Below the pieces are notes generated by a model, which made no database searches, was not told where the DNA came from, and saw only the letters and a list, made by a program, of their open reading frames with translations. Of a DNA stretch of 64,000 nt, positions 17,269-25,605 are shown one piece after another. The first letter of the stretch is position 1, and every line of letters starts with the position of its first letter. Origin of the DNA: Spirochaetales bacterium (GTDB taxonomy: Bacteria > Spirochaetota > Leptospiria > Leptospirales > Leptonemataceae); NCBI GenBank assembly GCA_024233935.1, contig JACKOY010000023.1, positions 1 through 64,000 of the forward strand. Direction: 5' to 3'. Both the position numbers and the translations under genes were made by a program.

Positions 17269-18207
17269 ATGAGAAAATTTACAGGAATTCTGGCGTCTGC
17301 CGCGCTCATGATGGCCGCAAGTAGCGTCCATGCGGAAGGCTCCTACCTTGGATTTGGTTTTGGTCTGCGACCGAACCTGGCCTCACTCGGTGGAACCATC
17401 ACCGTTGACGGTCTGGATTCGCGGGTAGGTCAACCGGCACTGACCGGTGTGCAACGCCTCGGGGGTTGTAACACGGCTGCCAGTCAGGCTGATTGCCGCC
17501 TGGAACAGCCGGGTAACGCCCAGGAAGCGATCATTCCGGACAACAAGTTGATTGCCCTTGAGAAAAACAGCGCCATGCTCATTACATCTGAGCCGGGCGG
17601 AGCGATGCACGGCCTGGTTCTCGAAGTCTTCTGGGAAAGCGAAGGTGACGGTACCTTCTGGCGTGTCGGCCTCCAGTACGTTGACCGTCTGACCGGCGGC
17701 CATCAGCGTTCTTACATTCTGCGCGAGATCAAGTGGTACGATGTTCGCTTCGACTACTACAACTGGACCATTCCGTTCTATTACGGCGTAAAAGTCGGCA
17801 TTGGCGAAACCGGTGCAGTCTACGGCGGTCTGGGTCTGAACTACTCCTGGGGTGGTTGGACGCTGGAAGGTTCCAACGTGGGTGAAATTCCGCTCTACAT
17901 CGCGGGTCGTGCTGAAGGTCTTACCTCGGTAGTTGGCAGCGACGGCACCACCAAAGGTGGCTCGGCGCTGTATGAACGCGCCAAATTCCGCGTGCATGGT
18001 TTTGGTTACAACGCTCTGATCGGTGTTGAAACCCGTTTTGAATCCGGAGACGCGTTCTTCTTCGAAATCGAAACGATCGTTGCGGGCGACCAGGGCGTTG
18101 CTTACACCCAATCTCAAGGTGGTGGAAACGCACTTGCGCAAAACGCAGCCTACCCGATCAACCTGAGTGGAACCCAATTCAAAATGGGATACAAGATGGC
18201 GATGTAA
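17269..18207 (+). CDS. ompL1: OmpL1-like outer-membrane porin
   Basis: The 312-residue protein has a signal peptide (about 1-22, V-H-A then E) and a beta-barrel composition ending in an aromatic-containing strand. It matches my memory of Leptospira OmpL1 across its length: a G-F-G-L start with L-G-G-T-I-T and D-G-L-D, P-x-N-K-L-I, F-W-R-V, a barrel strand ending Y-G-G-L-G-L-N-Y, F-F-E-I-E-T-I near 265-275, and a tail of the form F-x-x-G-Y-K. In Leptospira OmpL1 is a surface-exposed trimeric porin. A strong Shine-Dalgarno and a clean terminator frame it as a single-gene transcript. Orthology rests on recalled sequence. Confidence 0.85.
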   Translation: MRKFTGILASAALMMAASSVHAEGSYLGFGFGLRPNLASLGGTITVDGLDSRVGQPALTGVQRLGGCNTAASQADCRLEQPGNAQEAIIPDNKLIALEKNSAMLITSEPGGAMHGLVLEVFWESEGDGTFWRVGLQYVDRLTGGHQRSYILREIKWYDVRFDYYNWTIPFYYGVKVGIGETGAVYGGLGLNYSWGGWTLEGSNVGEIPLYIAGRAEGLTSVVGSDGTTKGGSALYERAKFRVHGFGYNALIGVETRFESGDAFFFEIETIVAGDQGVAYTQSQGGGNALAQNAAYPINLSGTQFKMGYKMAM

Positions 18208-18230
18208 TTCGCCCCTTCATCCGATTTGCG

Positions 18231-18266
18231 AGGCCGTCGGGGAAACCTGACGGCCTTTTTGTTTTT
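18231..18266 (+). terminator. Strong intrinsic terminator of the porin gene
   Basis: A perfect 8-bp stem, AGGCCGTC (18231-18238) with GACGGCCT (18249-18256), has a 10-nt loop and is followed by TTTTGTTTTT. It starts 23 nt after the porin stop codon and points in the plus direction, before the convergent hypothetical gene. Confidence 0.9.
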
Positions 18267-18287
18267 GGCCCGGCTCGCCGGGGCAGA

Positions 18288-18749
18288 CTATTGCGCTCGC
18301 GATTCCGCCACTTCAGCGCTGCTCTCGTGTATCAACTCCAGCGTGGAGCTGGCCACGTTACCGCTACCGCTGAGGTCAATCTCGCAGGCCCGCTCAAAAA
18401 GGTCGGTTACGCAAACAATGCCGTGTACGGGGTGCTCCGTGTTCTCGAAAAGTTCTTCGCGCTCCCGACGAATGCCGTCCTCGTGCACCCAGGTGGTGGT
18501 CATCTGGACTATCGGGCAACGCCACTCGACGACCACGTGGTAGACCCAGCCGCCCAGATCTCTCAAGAACACCCGCACCTCGCTTTGCGGCGCCTGACTG
18601 ACGGCCTTTCGCAACAAGTGCAGGTGGGGCTCCAGGCGCGAAGCCCGTCCGGTCTGCTCGTCGTATTTTAAGAGCATGCGCACAATCTCAAAGAAATCCT
18701 CCAGTTGTGTTTGTAGTTCCCGCCAGCCGGCGCCGGTCATTTTTTCCAT
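18288..18749 (-). CDS. Hypothetical soluble protein
   Basis: The 153-residue product has no signal peptide or membrane helix. An N-terminal helix with W-R-E-L-Q-T-Q-L-E-D-F-F (about 9-20) precedes an alternating beta-rich middle containing V-Y-H-V-V-V-E-W-R-C and T-T-T-W-V-H, which looks like a small alpha/beta domain. The tail is Ser/Glu-rich. The start is well supported by AAAGGAGGG about 9 nt before the ATG. It converges on the porin terminator and is divergent from the pseudouridine synthase gene. I do not recognise the family. Confidence 0.7.
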   Translation of the reverse strand: MEKMTGAGWRELQTQLEDFFEIVRMLLKYDEQTGRASRLEPHLHLLRKAVSQAPQSEVRVFLRDLGGWVYHVVVEWRCPIVQMTTTWVHEDGIRREREELFENTEHPVHGIVCVTDLFERACEIDLSGSGNVASSTLELIHESSAEVAESRAQ

Positions 18750-18849
18750 GATGTGAACCCTCCTTTAACGGGAAGGGGTCGCCGGTTTGGCATTTGTTGC
18801 GCAAAAAATTGCGGACGATCCGGCCCCGATGCATCATTCGCGACATTGC

Positions 18850-19818
18850 ATGGTGCGTAAAACCCAGCAGCTCTCGGTGGAACCGTCCAGGACCGGCCAG
18901 CGCCTGGATCGATTGCTGAGCGAAACCTACCCGTGGGTGGCGCGCGCCACCTGGCAGGAGCGCATCCGTGCCGGAACCGTGCTTTTGAACGCCAGAAACG
19001 TGCGCCCGTCGCGTAGCGTGCAAACCGGCGACCTGATTGAATTTCAGTTTGATGTGGGCCCCGAACCGGAGGTCCGGCGCGACTACCAAATTGTGCACCG
19101 GGATACCGGCTTTCTTGTGATCGACAAACCGCCCAACCTGCCGGTGCACCCCTCCGGCGTCTACAATCAGAACACGTTGTTGAACCTGCTCCGAAACGAC
19201 TACGGTCCCCAATTCCACGCCGGCTTCGTGAATCGCTTGGACCGGGAGACCAGCGGACTTATGATTGTCGCCACAAATGCCGGTAGCGCTCGAGCCTTTC
19301 AGACGCTCCTCAAAGCCGGACAAATCGAAAAAGAATACCAGGTGCTGGTGTTCGGACAGTTCCCCGATTACATGGATGCAACTGGCTTCATCGGGAAAAA
19401 AGACGGCGCCATCGTTCGAAAGAAGCAGGAGTTTCGAAGCAGGGCATTCGTAGATTCAAAGTCCTGCCGCACGGAGTTCTTCCGGGAGAGTCTTCACGAC
19501 GACCTGAGTCTCGTGCGCGCCCGCCTGCATACCGGCCGCATGCATCAGATTCGCGCAACGCTCTGTTCTTTGGGGTTTCCGGTGGTCGGTGATCGACTCT
19601 ATGGACCGGACGAGAACATGTACCTGCGGTTCATCCACGACGAAGAAACCGAAGCCGACCGCAACTGTCTTCGCATGCAACGAACCGCTCTTCACAGCAA
19701 ACGATTGCGCTTTCTTCATCCAATGAACGGCAAGGCGATCATAGAAATTACGTCCCCGCTGCCGAACGATATTCGTGGACTCACCGAATCCGGCGGTACG
19801 GCCGGCATTCGGAGCTAA
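18850..19818 (+). CDS. RluA-family pseudouridine synthase
   Basis: The 322-residue protein has an N-terminal S4-like domain (about 10-70) and a pseudouridine synthase domain. The catalytic Asp lies in N-R-L-D-R-E-T-S-G-L, the RluA-type motif, and the H-T-G-R-M-H-Q-I-R-A segment is also typical. It modifies uridines in rRNA or tRNA; RluC, RluD and TruC members cannot be told apart here. The ATG at 18850 is preferred, but ATGs slightly upstream are possible and no Shine-Dalgarno decides. The short membrane protein gene follows after 13 nt. Confidence 0.9.
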   Translation: MVRKTQQLSVEPSRTGQRLDRLLSETYPWVARATWQERIRAGTVLLNARNVRPSRSVQTGDLIEFQFDVGPEPEVRRDYQIVHRDTGFLVIDKPPNLPVHPSGVYNQNTLLNLLRNDYGPQFHAGFVNRLDRETSGLMIVATNAGSARAFQTLLKAGQIEKEYQVLVFGQFPDYMDATGFIGKKDGAIVRKKQEFRSRAFVDSKSCRTEFFRESLHDDLSLVRARLHTGRMHQIRATLCSLGFPVVGDRLYGPDENMYLRFIHDEETEADRNCLRMQRTALHSKRLRFLHPMNGKAIIEITSPLPNDIRGLTESGGTAGIRS

Positions 19819-19831
19819 AGCGGGAGCGCGA

Positions 19832-20038
19832 GTGAAAGACCGGCCTGGAACAAACCGAATTCTACTTCTGGCCTTTGGTTTCCTGGTTTGTCTCGCCGGC
19901 ATCGGCATCGCACTCAAGCCCTTCAGCGTTAGCTGGAAGGGCAACGCCCTTGATTACAGCGGTTCCTGGTATCTGCCCACATTTGTGCTCGTCGTATGCG
20001 GGCTGCAAATTATGCGCATGGGCCTTCGGTCATCCTGA
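19832..20038 (+). CDS. Small membrane protein with two transmembrane helices
   Basis: This 68-residue frame from a GTG at 19832 has a GGGAG Shine-Dalgarno about 5 nt upstream. Two hydrophobic helices (about 9-26 and 46-62) are joined by a polar loop with S-W-K-G-N-A. An in-frame start within the preceding gene would add residues that overlap it. The family is unknown. The gene is probably co-transcribed with the pseudouridine synthase and converges on the methyltransferase gene across 25 nt. Confidence 0.55.
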   Translation: MKDRPGTNRILLLAFGFLVCLAGIGIALKPFSVSWKGNALDYSGSWYLPTFVLVVCGLQIMRMGLRSS

Positions 20039-20063
20039 ATGCCAGTGTTGGTGAAAGCGACCT

Positions 20064-20822
20064 TCACTCCCGGGTCACGAGAAGAACAATCATACGACCG
20101 GAGAGCTCCTCGAATCCGGGCTTTTCAAAACGAGAACGTAGCTCAAGCAGGACAAGGCCGGCCTCCCCTGCAAGCTTTTCAAATTCACCGCGGTCGAAGA
20201 CCCGAAAACGGTGGCGGTCACGCACAAAACGGCCTTCCGGTTCAAGCCGGTACGTAAAATCAATATCGATGAAATCGTTTCGATCCCGGGAGATGCGCCG
20301 CACCTGCCTGCGCCGCTCCACGGCCAGGCCCTGGCTCTGGACCAGGCGGGGCGGCGATTCGTACGAATAGTCCAGGCCCGCATACGGTCGACGGTGCCAG
20401 ACCTCAAACAGCAGCCGCCCGCCGGGCTTGAGTCGCTCTCGCGCGCCGGTGAGCGCTGCCAGCAATTCCTCATCCGAATGCAAATAGTTCAGGCAACCGA
20501 ACAGACTGATGATCAAATCAAAACGCTCAATCAGCCCCAGGGCCCGCATATCGCCCGGCTCAAAGCGAATTCCCGGATAACGCTCCCGGGCCACCCGAAT
20601 CATTGCCGGAGCGATATCGACTCCCAGAAGGCGCTTCGGATCAACCAGGCCTGATAGCGCAGCCAGGTGTTCGCCGGTTCCGCAACCCAGATCGAGAATG
20701 TTCTCCACCGGACCATGCTCGCGCGCCAGATTCAAGAGGGCCTGGCACTGCTCCTGAATGCCCTCCCGCCGGCCTTCCAGATCGGCATACAGGGGAGCAA
20801 GTTCCTCAAAGAGTCTTTGCAT
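20064..20822 (-). CDS. SAM-dependent class I methyltransferase
   Basis: The 252-residue protein has a classic seven-strand methyltransferase layout. Motif I is L-D-L-G-C-G-T-G-E-H at about 43-52, followed by the acidic strand end L-L-G-V-D-I and the R-L-K-P-G-G-R-L post-motif. A beta-rich C-terminal insertion with paired Arg/Asp residues is typical of small-molecule methyltransferases of the Methyltransf_25 group, but the substrate cannot be inferred. Its ATG directly abuts the stop codon of the upstream enzyme I gene, so the two form one transcript. Confidence 0.88.
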   Translation of the reverse strand: MQRLFEELAPLYADLEGRREGIQEQCQALLNLAREHGPVENILDLGCGTGEHLAALSGLVDPKRLLGVDIAPAMIRVARERYPGIRFEPGDMRALGLIERFDLIISLFGCLNYLHSDEELLAALTGARERLKPGGRLLFEVWHRRPYAGLDYSYESPPRLVQSQGLAVERRRQVRRISRDRNDFIDIDFTYRLEPEGRFVRDRHRFRVFDRGEFEKLAGEAGLVLLELRSRFEKPGFEELSGRMIVLLVTRE

Positions 20823-22544
20823 TCAGACCGGGGCCACGTCGCGCACTTTCAAAATAGATCTCAGTTCTTCGGCCGTGGACGCGCCGAGCGCCCTTTCGGC
20901 CAGGGCCTGGACCTGCTTGACCGACAGGCGTTTGATGACGTCCGCGCAGCGAAACAGATCGGTCGGCGGAACACTCAGCTGGGTCAGGCCCAGCCCCACC
21001 AGAAGACCGATCAACTCCGGTCGGCCGGCCAGGTTTCCGCAAAGCGAAACCGGCCGGCGAGCGAGCTTCAATCCCTGATGAATCAGTCGATAGAGCGCCG
21101 GCTGATAGAACAACTCGTCCGCACTGGACTCGAATTCGCGGTTCAGTCCCATACAGGATTGGGCCAGGTCGTTCGAACCAATGCTGAAAAAGTCAACATG
21201 CACCGAAAGCACATCGCACATCAAAAGTGCGGCCGGTGTTTCGAGCATAACTCCCAGAGGATGGCGATCCCATTCGATTCCATCCAACCCTTCGGCAGCC
21301 TCGCACAAAAGCGCGCGCACGGCATGCACCTCTTCGAGACGACTCACCATGGGAATCATCAGCCGGGCGTTTTCCGGCGCAACGCCCGCGTTGCGGGTCC
21401 CCAAAAGCAGAGCCCGAAACTGAACGCGCAGCAATTCCGGATTGGCGAGGAGCAACCGTACTCCGCGTTGATGGCGTTCCTTGAGTCCACCCATGGCGGG
21501 CAGTGGCTTGTCGTCGCCGGCATCCAGGAGTCGAAACGTAACCGGTTGCGAACCAAGCCTGGAAAGTACACGATCGTAGGCGTCGGTTTGAGCCGGCAGG
21601 CTGGCCAGGAGCTGCTGGTCTTTTAGATACAGGAACTCGGTGCGAAACAGACCGACACCGCTGGCCCCGGGAATGCGTGGATCGTCCAGCTCCGCCAGGT
21701 CCGAAAGATTTACCCAGAGTTCAACGGCATTGTCGCCTCTGGCAAGTTTCACCGGCGAATGAATACGACGGTTTGCGTCATCAGCGCATTCCTGGAGATA
21801 GCGGGCGTGAGCTTTTCGGTGGGCCCGGGAAAGTTGCCCCAATGCGACCAGGCCACTCTCGGCGTCGATCAACGCTTCCATGCCGTCGCGGGCAACGGCG
21901 AGCAGGCCCTCTACCTGAACAACGGCCGGCAATCCGCGGCTGCGCGCAAGAATCGCCATGTGCCCGGTCACGCCTCCCTCTTCCAGGGCAAGGCCGCCAA
22001 TGGCCGGCAAATGCAACATCAAAGACGGGCTCAGGTCCGATGCCACGAGAATATGGCGTGAATCCAGTTTGAGCAACTCCGGAATGCGAATGTCTCCTTC
22101 GGGCACTTCCAGCAAGTTCGAAAGCAAACGATTGCCCATGTCTTCAAGGTCGCTGGCGCGCTCGCGAAAGATCGTCCCGGGGGATTGCAGTAAGAAGTTT
22201 TTTAAGATTTCAATTTCGTCCGCGAGCGCCTGTTCCACATTCACGGAGCGCGTGCGCACCTTCTCACGGGTCTCGTCGATCAGCATCGGATCTTCGAGGA
22301 TCAACATCTGGGCTTCAAAAATCGAACGCAGATCGTCACTCAGACCCGAATCCTGGAGCAAGCGCTGGACCTGCTCCCGGCTGGCCTCAATGGCCCGGTC
22401 AAGCCGCTCCAGTTCGTCGGGCACCTCAGCGGGGGAAATAGCGCGACGCGGAATGGCGCCCCGCACCGAGTCGAGCACCACGATCTGACCGATGGCGACG
22501 CCGGGTGCGGCCGCCACGCCCCGTAGTTCGGTTGCCTGCCCCAT
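20823..22544 (-). CDS. ptsI: Phosphoenolpyruvate-protein phosphotransferase (PTS enzyme I)
   Basis: At 573 residues this is a normal-length enzyme I, which passes phosphate from PEP to HPr. The phospho-His sits in G-G-V-T-G-H-M-A-I, where most family members have T-S-H. The PEP-domain segments G-V-G-L-F-R-T-E-F-L-Y and G-S-N-D-L-A-Q and the C-terminal Cys in L-C-G-N-L-A-G are present. I chose the ATG at 22544, which begins the standard L-R-G-V-A-A-A-P-G-V-A-I-G; the frame runs 49 codons further upstream without family-like sequence. No HPr or sugar permease is adjacent, suggesting a regulatory PTS. It is divergent from fliI. Confidence 0.93.
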   Translation of the reverse strand: MGQATELRGVAAAPGVAIGQIVVLDSVRGAIPRRAISPAEVPDELERLDRAIEASREQVQRLLQDSGLSDDLRSIFEAQMLILEDPMLIDETREKVRTRSVNVEQALADEIEILKNFLLQSPGTIFRERASDLEDMGNRLLSNLLEVPEGDIRIPELLKLDSRHILVASDLSPSLMLHLPAIGGLALEEGGVTGHMAILARSRGLPAVVQVEGLLAVARDGMEALIDAESGLVALGQLSRAHRKAHARYLQECADDANRRIHSPVKLARGDNAVELWVNLSDLAELDDPRIPGASGVGLFRTEFLYLKDQQLLASLPAQTDAYDRVLSRLGSQPVTFRLLDAGDDKPLPAMGGLKERHQRGVRLLLANPELLRVQFRALLLGTRNAGVAPENARLMIPMVSRLEEVHAVRALLCEAAEGLDGIEWDRHPLGVMLETPAALLMCDVLSVHVDFFSIGSNDLAQSCMGLNREFESSADELFYQPALYRLIHQGLKLARRPVSLCGNLAGRPELIGLLVGLGLTQLSVPPTDLFRCADVIKRLSVKQVQALAERALGASTAEELRSILKVRDVAPV

Positions 22545-22743
22545 TCTGCCCGGAACATACCGGTAGTAAGCCCTAGGGCGCAAGTGCAAAGCAAGGCGAG
22601 CCCACCGTAAGGAGACATAAGGAAAAAGACTTGTACGTCTTCTGTGGCCGGTCCAGGATGCCCCGGTAAAGCTCCCCTTCCGCTCAGGCACGGCGCCCGA
22701 TTGGCCGTTAGGTGAGACAATACCAGGTAACAGTGATCAGAGA

Positions 22744-24099
22744 GTGAAACAGCACGGCGCCGGGGGCGATGTTCTCAAGAAGTACAAGCAGCTCATGGAG
22801 CGCATGGACCCCATGCGCCCCATGGGCCGGGTCCTTCAGGTTACCGGCATGTCGCTCATCAGCGAAGGGCCGCCCGATGCGGGAGTAGGCGACCTCTGCC
22901 GCGTGGAAATTCAGGGCAGCGACGACCTGCTCGGCTGCGAAGTGGTGGGTTTCCAGGGCCACAACCTGGTGCTCATGCCCCTCGGGCCCACTTCGGGGAT
23001 TGCCCCCAACGCCAGGGTGCTGGCCCAGGGGCGCCGGCTGGCCATCCCGGTGACCGAGGAATTACTGGGCCGCATCGTAGACGGCCTCGGGCGGCCCCTC
23101 GATAACAAGCCACCGCTGCTGGCGGCCGAACAAAGGCTGGTCGACCATGACCCACCGCTGCCGACCGAGCGCCCCCCAATTGAGCGGGTCATGGAAACCG
23201 GTGTGCGCGCCATCGACGCCATGCTGAGCATCGGTAGCGGGCAACGGGTGGGCATTTTCGCGGGCACCGGAGTCGGCAAGTCGACCCTGCTCGGTATGAT
23301 CGCTCGCTACACCCGTGCCGATGTAAATGTGATCTGCCTGGTGGGTGAACGCGGACGCGAAGTACGCGAATTCATTGAGCAAGACCTCGGCGAGGAGGGC
23401 CTCAACCGGAGCGTCGTGTTTGCCGCCACCAGCGACCGCAGCGCGCTCGAAAAGGTCTACTGCGCCGGCTTCGCCACCAGTGTCGCCGAATACTTTCGAG
23501 ATCAGGGTTTGCGCGTAAACCTTTACATGGACTCGCTTACACGATATTGTATGGCGCTGCGCGAAATCGGCATCTCCTCCGGTGAACAAATCGGACCGGG
23601 GGGATATCCGCCCGGCGTCTGGTATCGGCTGAGTCGGCTGGTGGAACGGGCCGGGACGCGCGCCGGCGGCAGCATCACGGGTTTCTATACAGTGCTCGTC
23701 GAAGCGGACGACCTGACCGACCCGGTGGCCGACAACGCCCGCGGGGTGCTGGACGGACACATTGTGCTCTCCCGAAGGCTTGCCCAACGCGGGCACTATC
23801 CGGCGATCGAAATCACGGAATCAATTTCTCGCGTGATGGACCGGGTTGTAGGACAGCGCCATCGGGAGGATGCGGTGCGTCTGCGCAGCGTTCTGGCCGG
23901 CTACCGTGAAAACGAGGAATTGATCAATCTGGGCGCTTATGCCCGCGGAAGCAATCCTGAAGTGGACGAATACCTGGAGAAAAAACAACGTATTGATGCG
24001 CTGCTGCGTCAGGATATCCGGGACGGGGGGAACATGGAAGATACAATCGAGCAATTAAACGCCCTCATGCGCACTACGGAAGAGGAGCCGCTCTATTAA
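22744..24099 (+). CDS. fliI: Flagellar export ATPase FliI
   Basis: The 451-residue F1-beta-like ATPase energises type III export of flagellar subunits. Walker A is seen as G-I-F-A-G-T-G-V-G-K-S-T near 171-182. The segment C-L-V-G-E-R-G-R-E-V-R-E-F-I-E and the Y-P-P-G-V-W-Y-R loop are typical of FliI. The start is GTG at 22744 with no strong Shine-Dalgarno. It is the first gene of the flagellar group; fliF, fliG and fliH, which commonly precede it in spirochaetes, are not upstream here, where ptsI is divergent across about 200 nt. Its stop overlaps the proposed start of fliJ. Confidence 0.97.
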   Translation: MKQHGAGGDVLKKYKQLMERMDPMRPMGRVLQVTGMSLISEGPPDAGVGDLCRVEIQGSDDLLGCEVVGFQGHNLVLMPLGPTSGIAPNARVLAQGRRLAIPVTEELLGRIVDGLGRPLDNKPPLLAAEQRLVDHDPPLPTERPPIERVMETGVRAIDAMLSIGSGQRVGIFAGTGVGKSTLLGMIARYTRADVNVICLVGERGREVREFIEQDLGEEGLNRSVVFAATSDRSALEKVYCAGFATSVAEYFRDQGLRVNLYMDSLTRYCMALREIGISSGEQIGPGGYPPGVWYRLSRLVERAGTRAGGSITGFYTVLVEADDLTDPVADNARGVLDGHIVLSRRLAQRGHYPAIEITESISRVMDRVVGQRHREDAVRLRSVLAGYRENEELINLGAYARGSNPEVDEYLEKKQRIDALLRQDIRDGGNMEDTIEQLNALMRTTEEEPLY

Positions 24100-24703
24100 A
24101 AAGTTTCGATTCAGACTCGAAGGTTTGCTGAGGTTGCGCCGCATGCATGAGGAGCGCGCGCTTGGTGAACTGGCCCGCATACTCGTGCGTGTCAACGAAC
24201 AGGAGCGCAATCGCGATCAGGCGAAAACCCTGTTGCAGACCGAAATGAATGACTTCGAACGTCGCTATCGGGATGAGTTTCAGATCGACCTGCATGTCGT
24301 CTACGACCGGTATCTGGAACGCCTGACCGAAGAATCAAAGCAGGCCAGCCGGAAGCTCGAAGAAATGCGGCCAGATCTCGAACGCGAAAAAGAAAAAGTC
24401 ATGGAAGCGCGGCGCCAGCGCCGCATCGTTGAGTTACTAAAAGAGAAAAAGAAAGCCGACTACGATCGGGAAATGCGCAAATGGGAACGCAAGGAAATTG
24501 AAGAGGTCAATCGACACCAGAGGACCAGAGGATTCTGGGCAGGGTTAAAAGATGAGAGTGGACCTGAACGCGCAAAGCATACGGAGCGGGATCGAGAATC
24601 TGCGGATGATGTTCTCGAGGAGGCCGAGAGTCGAAGCGAGCGAGAACGAGACCCGGTCGCCGACTACCTCGAACGAATGGGACTCGGCAAGCAGTCGCAC
24701 TGA
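24095..24703 (+). CDS. fliJ: Flagellar FliJ (FlbA-type) export chaperone, probable ATT start
   Basis: The frame begins K-K-F-R-F-R-L-E-G-L-L-R-L-R, the classic FliJ N-terminus, but no ATG, GTG or TTG precedes it. The codon at the right place is ATT at 24095, overlapping the fliI stop by 3 nt, with AGGAG about 9 nt upstream. A TTG at 24125 would cut off the conserved start. The protein is coiled coil for about 150 residues, as expected for this FliI stalk partner. A charged tail then brings it to 202 residues, longer than the usual near-147. The last 152 nt overlap another open frame. Confidence 0.85.
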   Translation: MKKFRFRLEGLLRLRRMHEERALGELARILVRVNEQERNRDQAKTLLQTEMNDFERRYRDEFQIDLHVVYDRYLERLTEESKQASRKLEEMRPDLEREKEKVMEARRQRRIVELLKEKKKADYDREMRKWERKEIEEVNRHQRTRGFWAGLKDESGPERAKHTERDRESADDVLEEAESRSERERDPVADYLERMGLGKQSH

Positions 24704-24920
24704 AAATGAATCACCGGAAGACCGGAGTTTCTTTCGCGGCTTTCTCGAAAGACTGGCGGGAGCAAACGAAGCCGACCACGCCACGGAGACCTATACAGCG
24801 CGTCGCGGCGTGCAGGAATTCGAGCTGAGCCTCGACGATCTGTCGCGACGCATCCAGGATCTGGAACGCATCACGGAAAAATGGCGAGAGGCCGGTTCGC
24901 GCTTCGATACAACGCGCTAG
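24552..24920 (+). CDS. Unknown protein overlapping fliJ out of frame
   Basis: This 122-residue frame starts at an ATG at 24552, overlaps the fliJ 3' end by 152 nt in another frame, then continues alone for 217 nt. The non-overlapping part is convincing protein: F-F-R-G-F-L-E-R-L-A-G, then an amphipathic helix with L-S-L-D-D-L-S-R-R-I-Q-D-L-E-R-I. The overlapping part is Ser/Arg/Glu-rich. The true start may be later, or the region may reflect a frameshift in fliJ. Its place between fliJ and flbB suggests a flagellar role. Family not recognised. Confidence 0.55.
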   Translation: MRVDLNAQSIRSGIENLRMMFSRRPRVEASENETRSPTTSNEWDSASSRTENESPEDRSFFRGFLERLAGANEADHATETYTARRGVQEFELSLDDLSRRIQDLERITEKWREAGSRFDTTR

Positions 24921-24938
24921 CCCGGCAGGCGGCGAATT

Positions 24939-25553
24939 ATGGGCAACTTCTCCGACAAAATAAAGATCTTCTACCTGACCGCAGTCATCCTGTTTGCGAT
25001 GGGTGTGTTCGCGTACCTGCTGGATTCCTGGGGTGTGATCAATCTGGAGAACTACATACCAGGGCTTTCGGAGGAAGCGCCGATCGTGGCCGACGACGCA
25101 GACAGTCCGGGCGAACTGGAATGGGAACAGCTCGAGAAAGAGCGGCAGCGCATTGAAGAGGAACGCCTGGCCCTGGAAGAAGCGCGCCTGGAGTTGGAAC
25201 GCGGTCGCGCGGAACTGGAAGCGGAACGCGAAGCCTTTGAGCAAGAGAAGCAGGCGCTCGTAGAAGAGCGCCAGCAGTTCGAGGAATCCCGGCAGATCCA
25301 TGCCGATCGGGAGCGCATGATCGCCAACATGGCCAATCGACTGACCTCAATGCCGCCCCAGGCCGCCGTCAGCATCGCCGCCGGCTGGAGTAACTCCGAC
25401 CTGGTCGCGGTCTTCCGACAAATGGAAGAGGAAGCCCGGATTGCCGGCCGCGCCTCGATTGTTCCCTACCTGTTGACCCTCATGCCGGCGGAACGCGCGG
25501 CCACGATTACAACCCTGATGATGGACGCCGACGCCGAACAATTGCCGCGCTGA
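24939..25553 (+). CDS. flbB: FlbB-like flagellar collar protein
   Basis: The 204-residue protein has one N-terminal membrane helix (about 10-30), a long coiled coil rich in E-E-R, L-E-x-E-R and similar heptads (about 65-130), and a C-terminal MgtE-N/MotE-like domain containing M-P-P-Q-A-A-V and L-T-L-M-P-A-E-R-A-A. Spirochaete FlbB has this architecture and gene position (fliI, fliJ/flbA, flbB, as in Borrelia). There it anchors the periplasmic flagellar collar around the motor. The assignment combines architecture and synteny. The gene starts 18 nt after the unknown ORF. Confidence 0.8.
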   Translation: MGNFSDKIKIFYLTAVILFAMGVFAYLLDSWGVINLENYIPGLSEEAPIVADDADSPGELEWEQLEKERQRIEEERLALEEARLELERGRAELEAEREAFEQEKQALVEERQQFEESRQIHADRERMIANMANRLTSMPPQAAVSIAAGWSNSDLVAVFRQMEEEARIAGRASIVPYLLTLMPAERAATITTLMMDADAEQLPR

Positions 25554-25605
25554 GTTGCGCTCAAATGTTGTTTGACCCCCTCCCGGTCCGTGCCAACAAG
25601 GAAGG

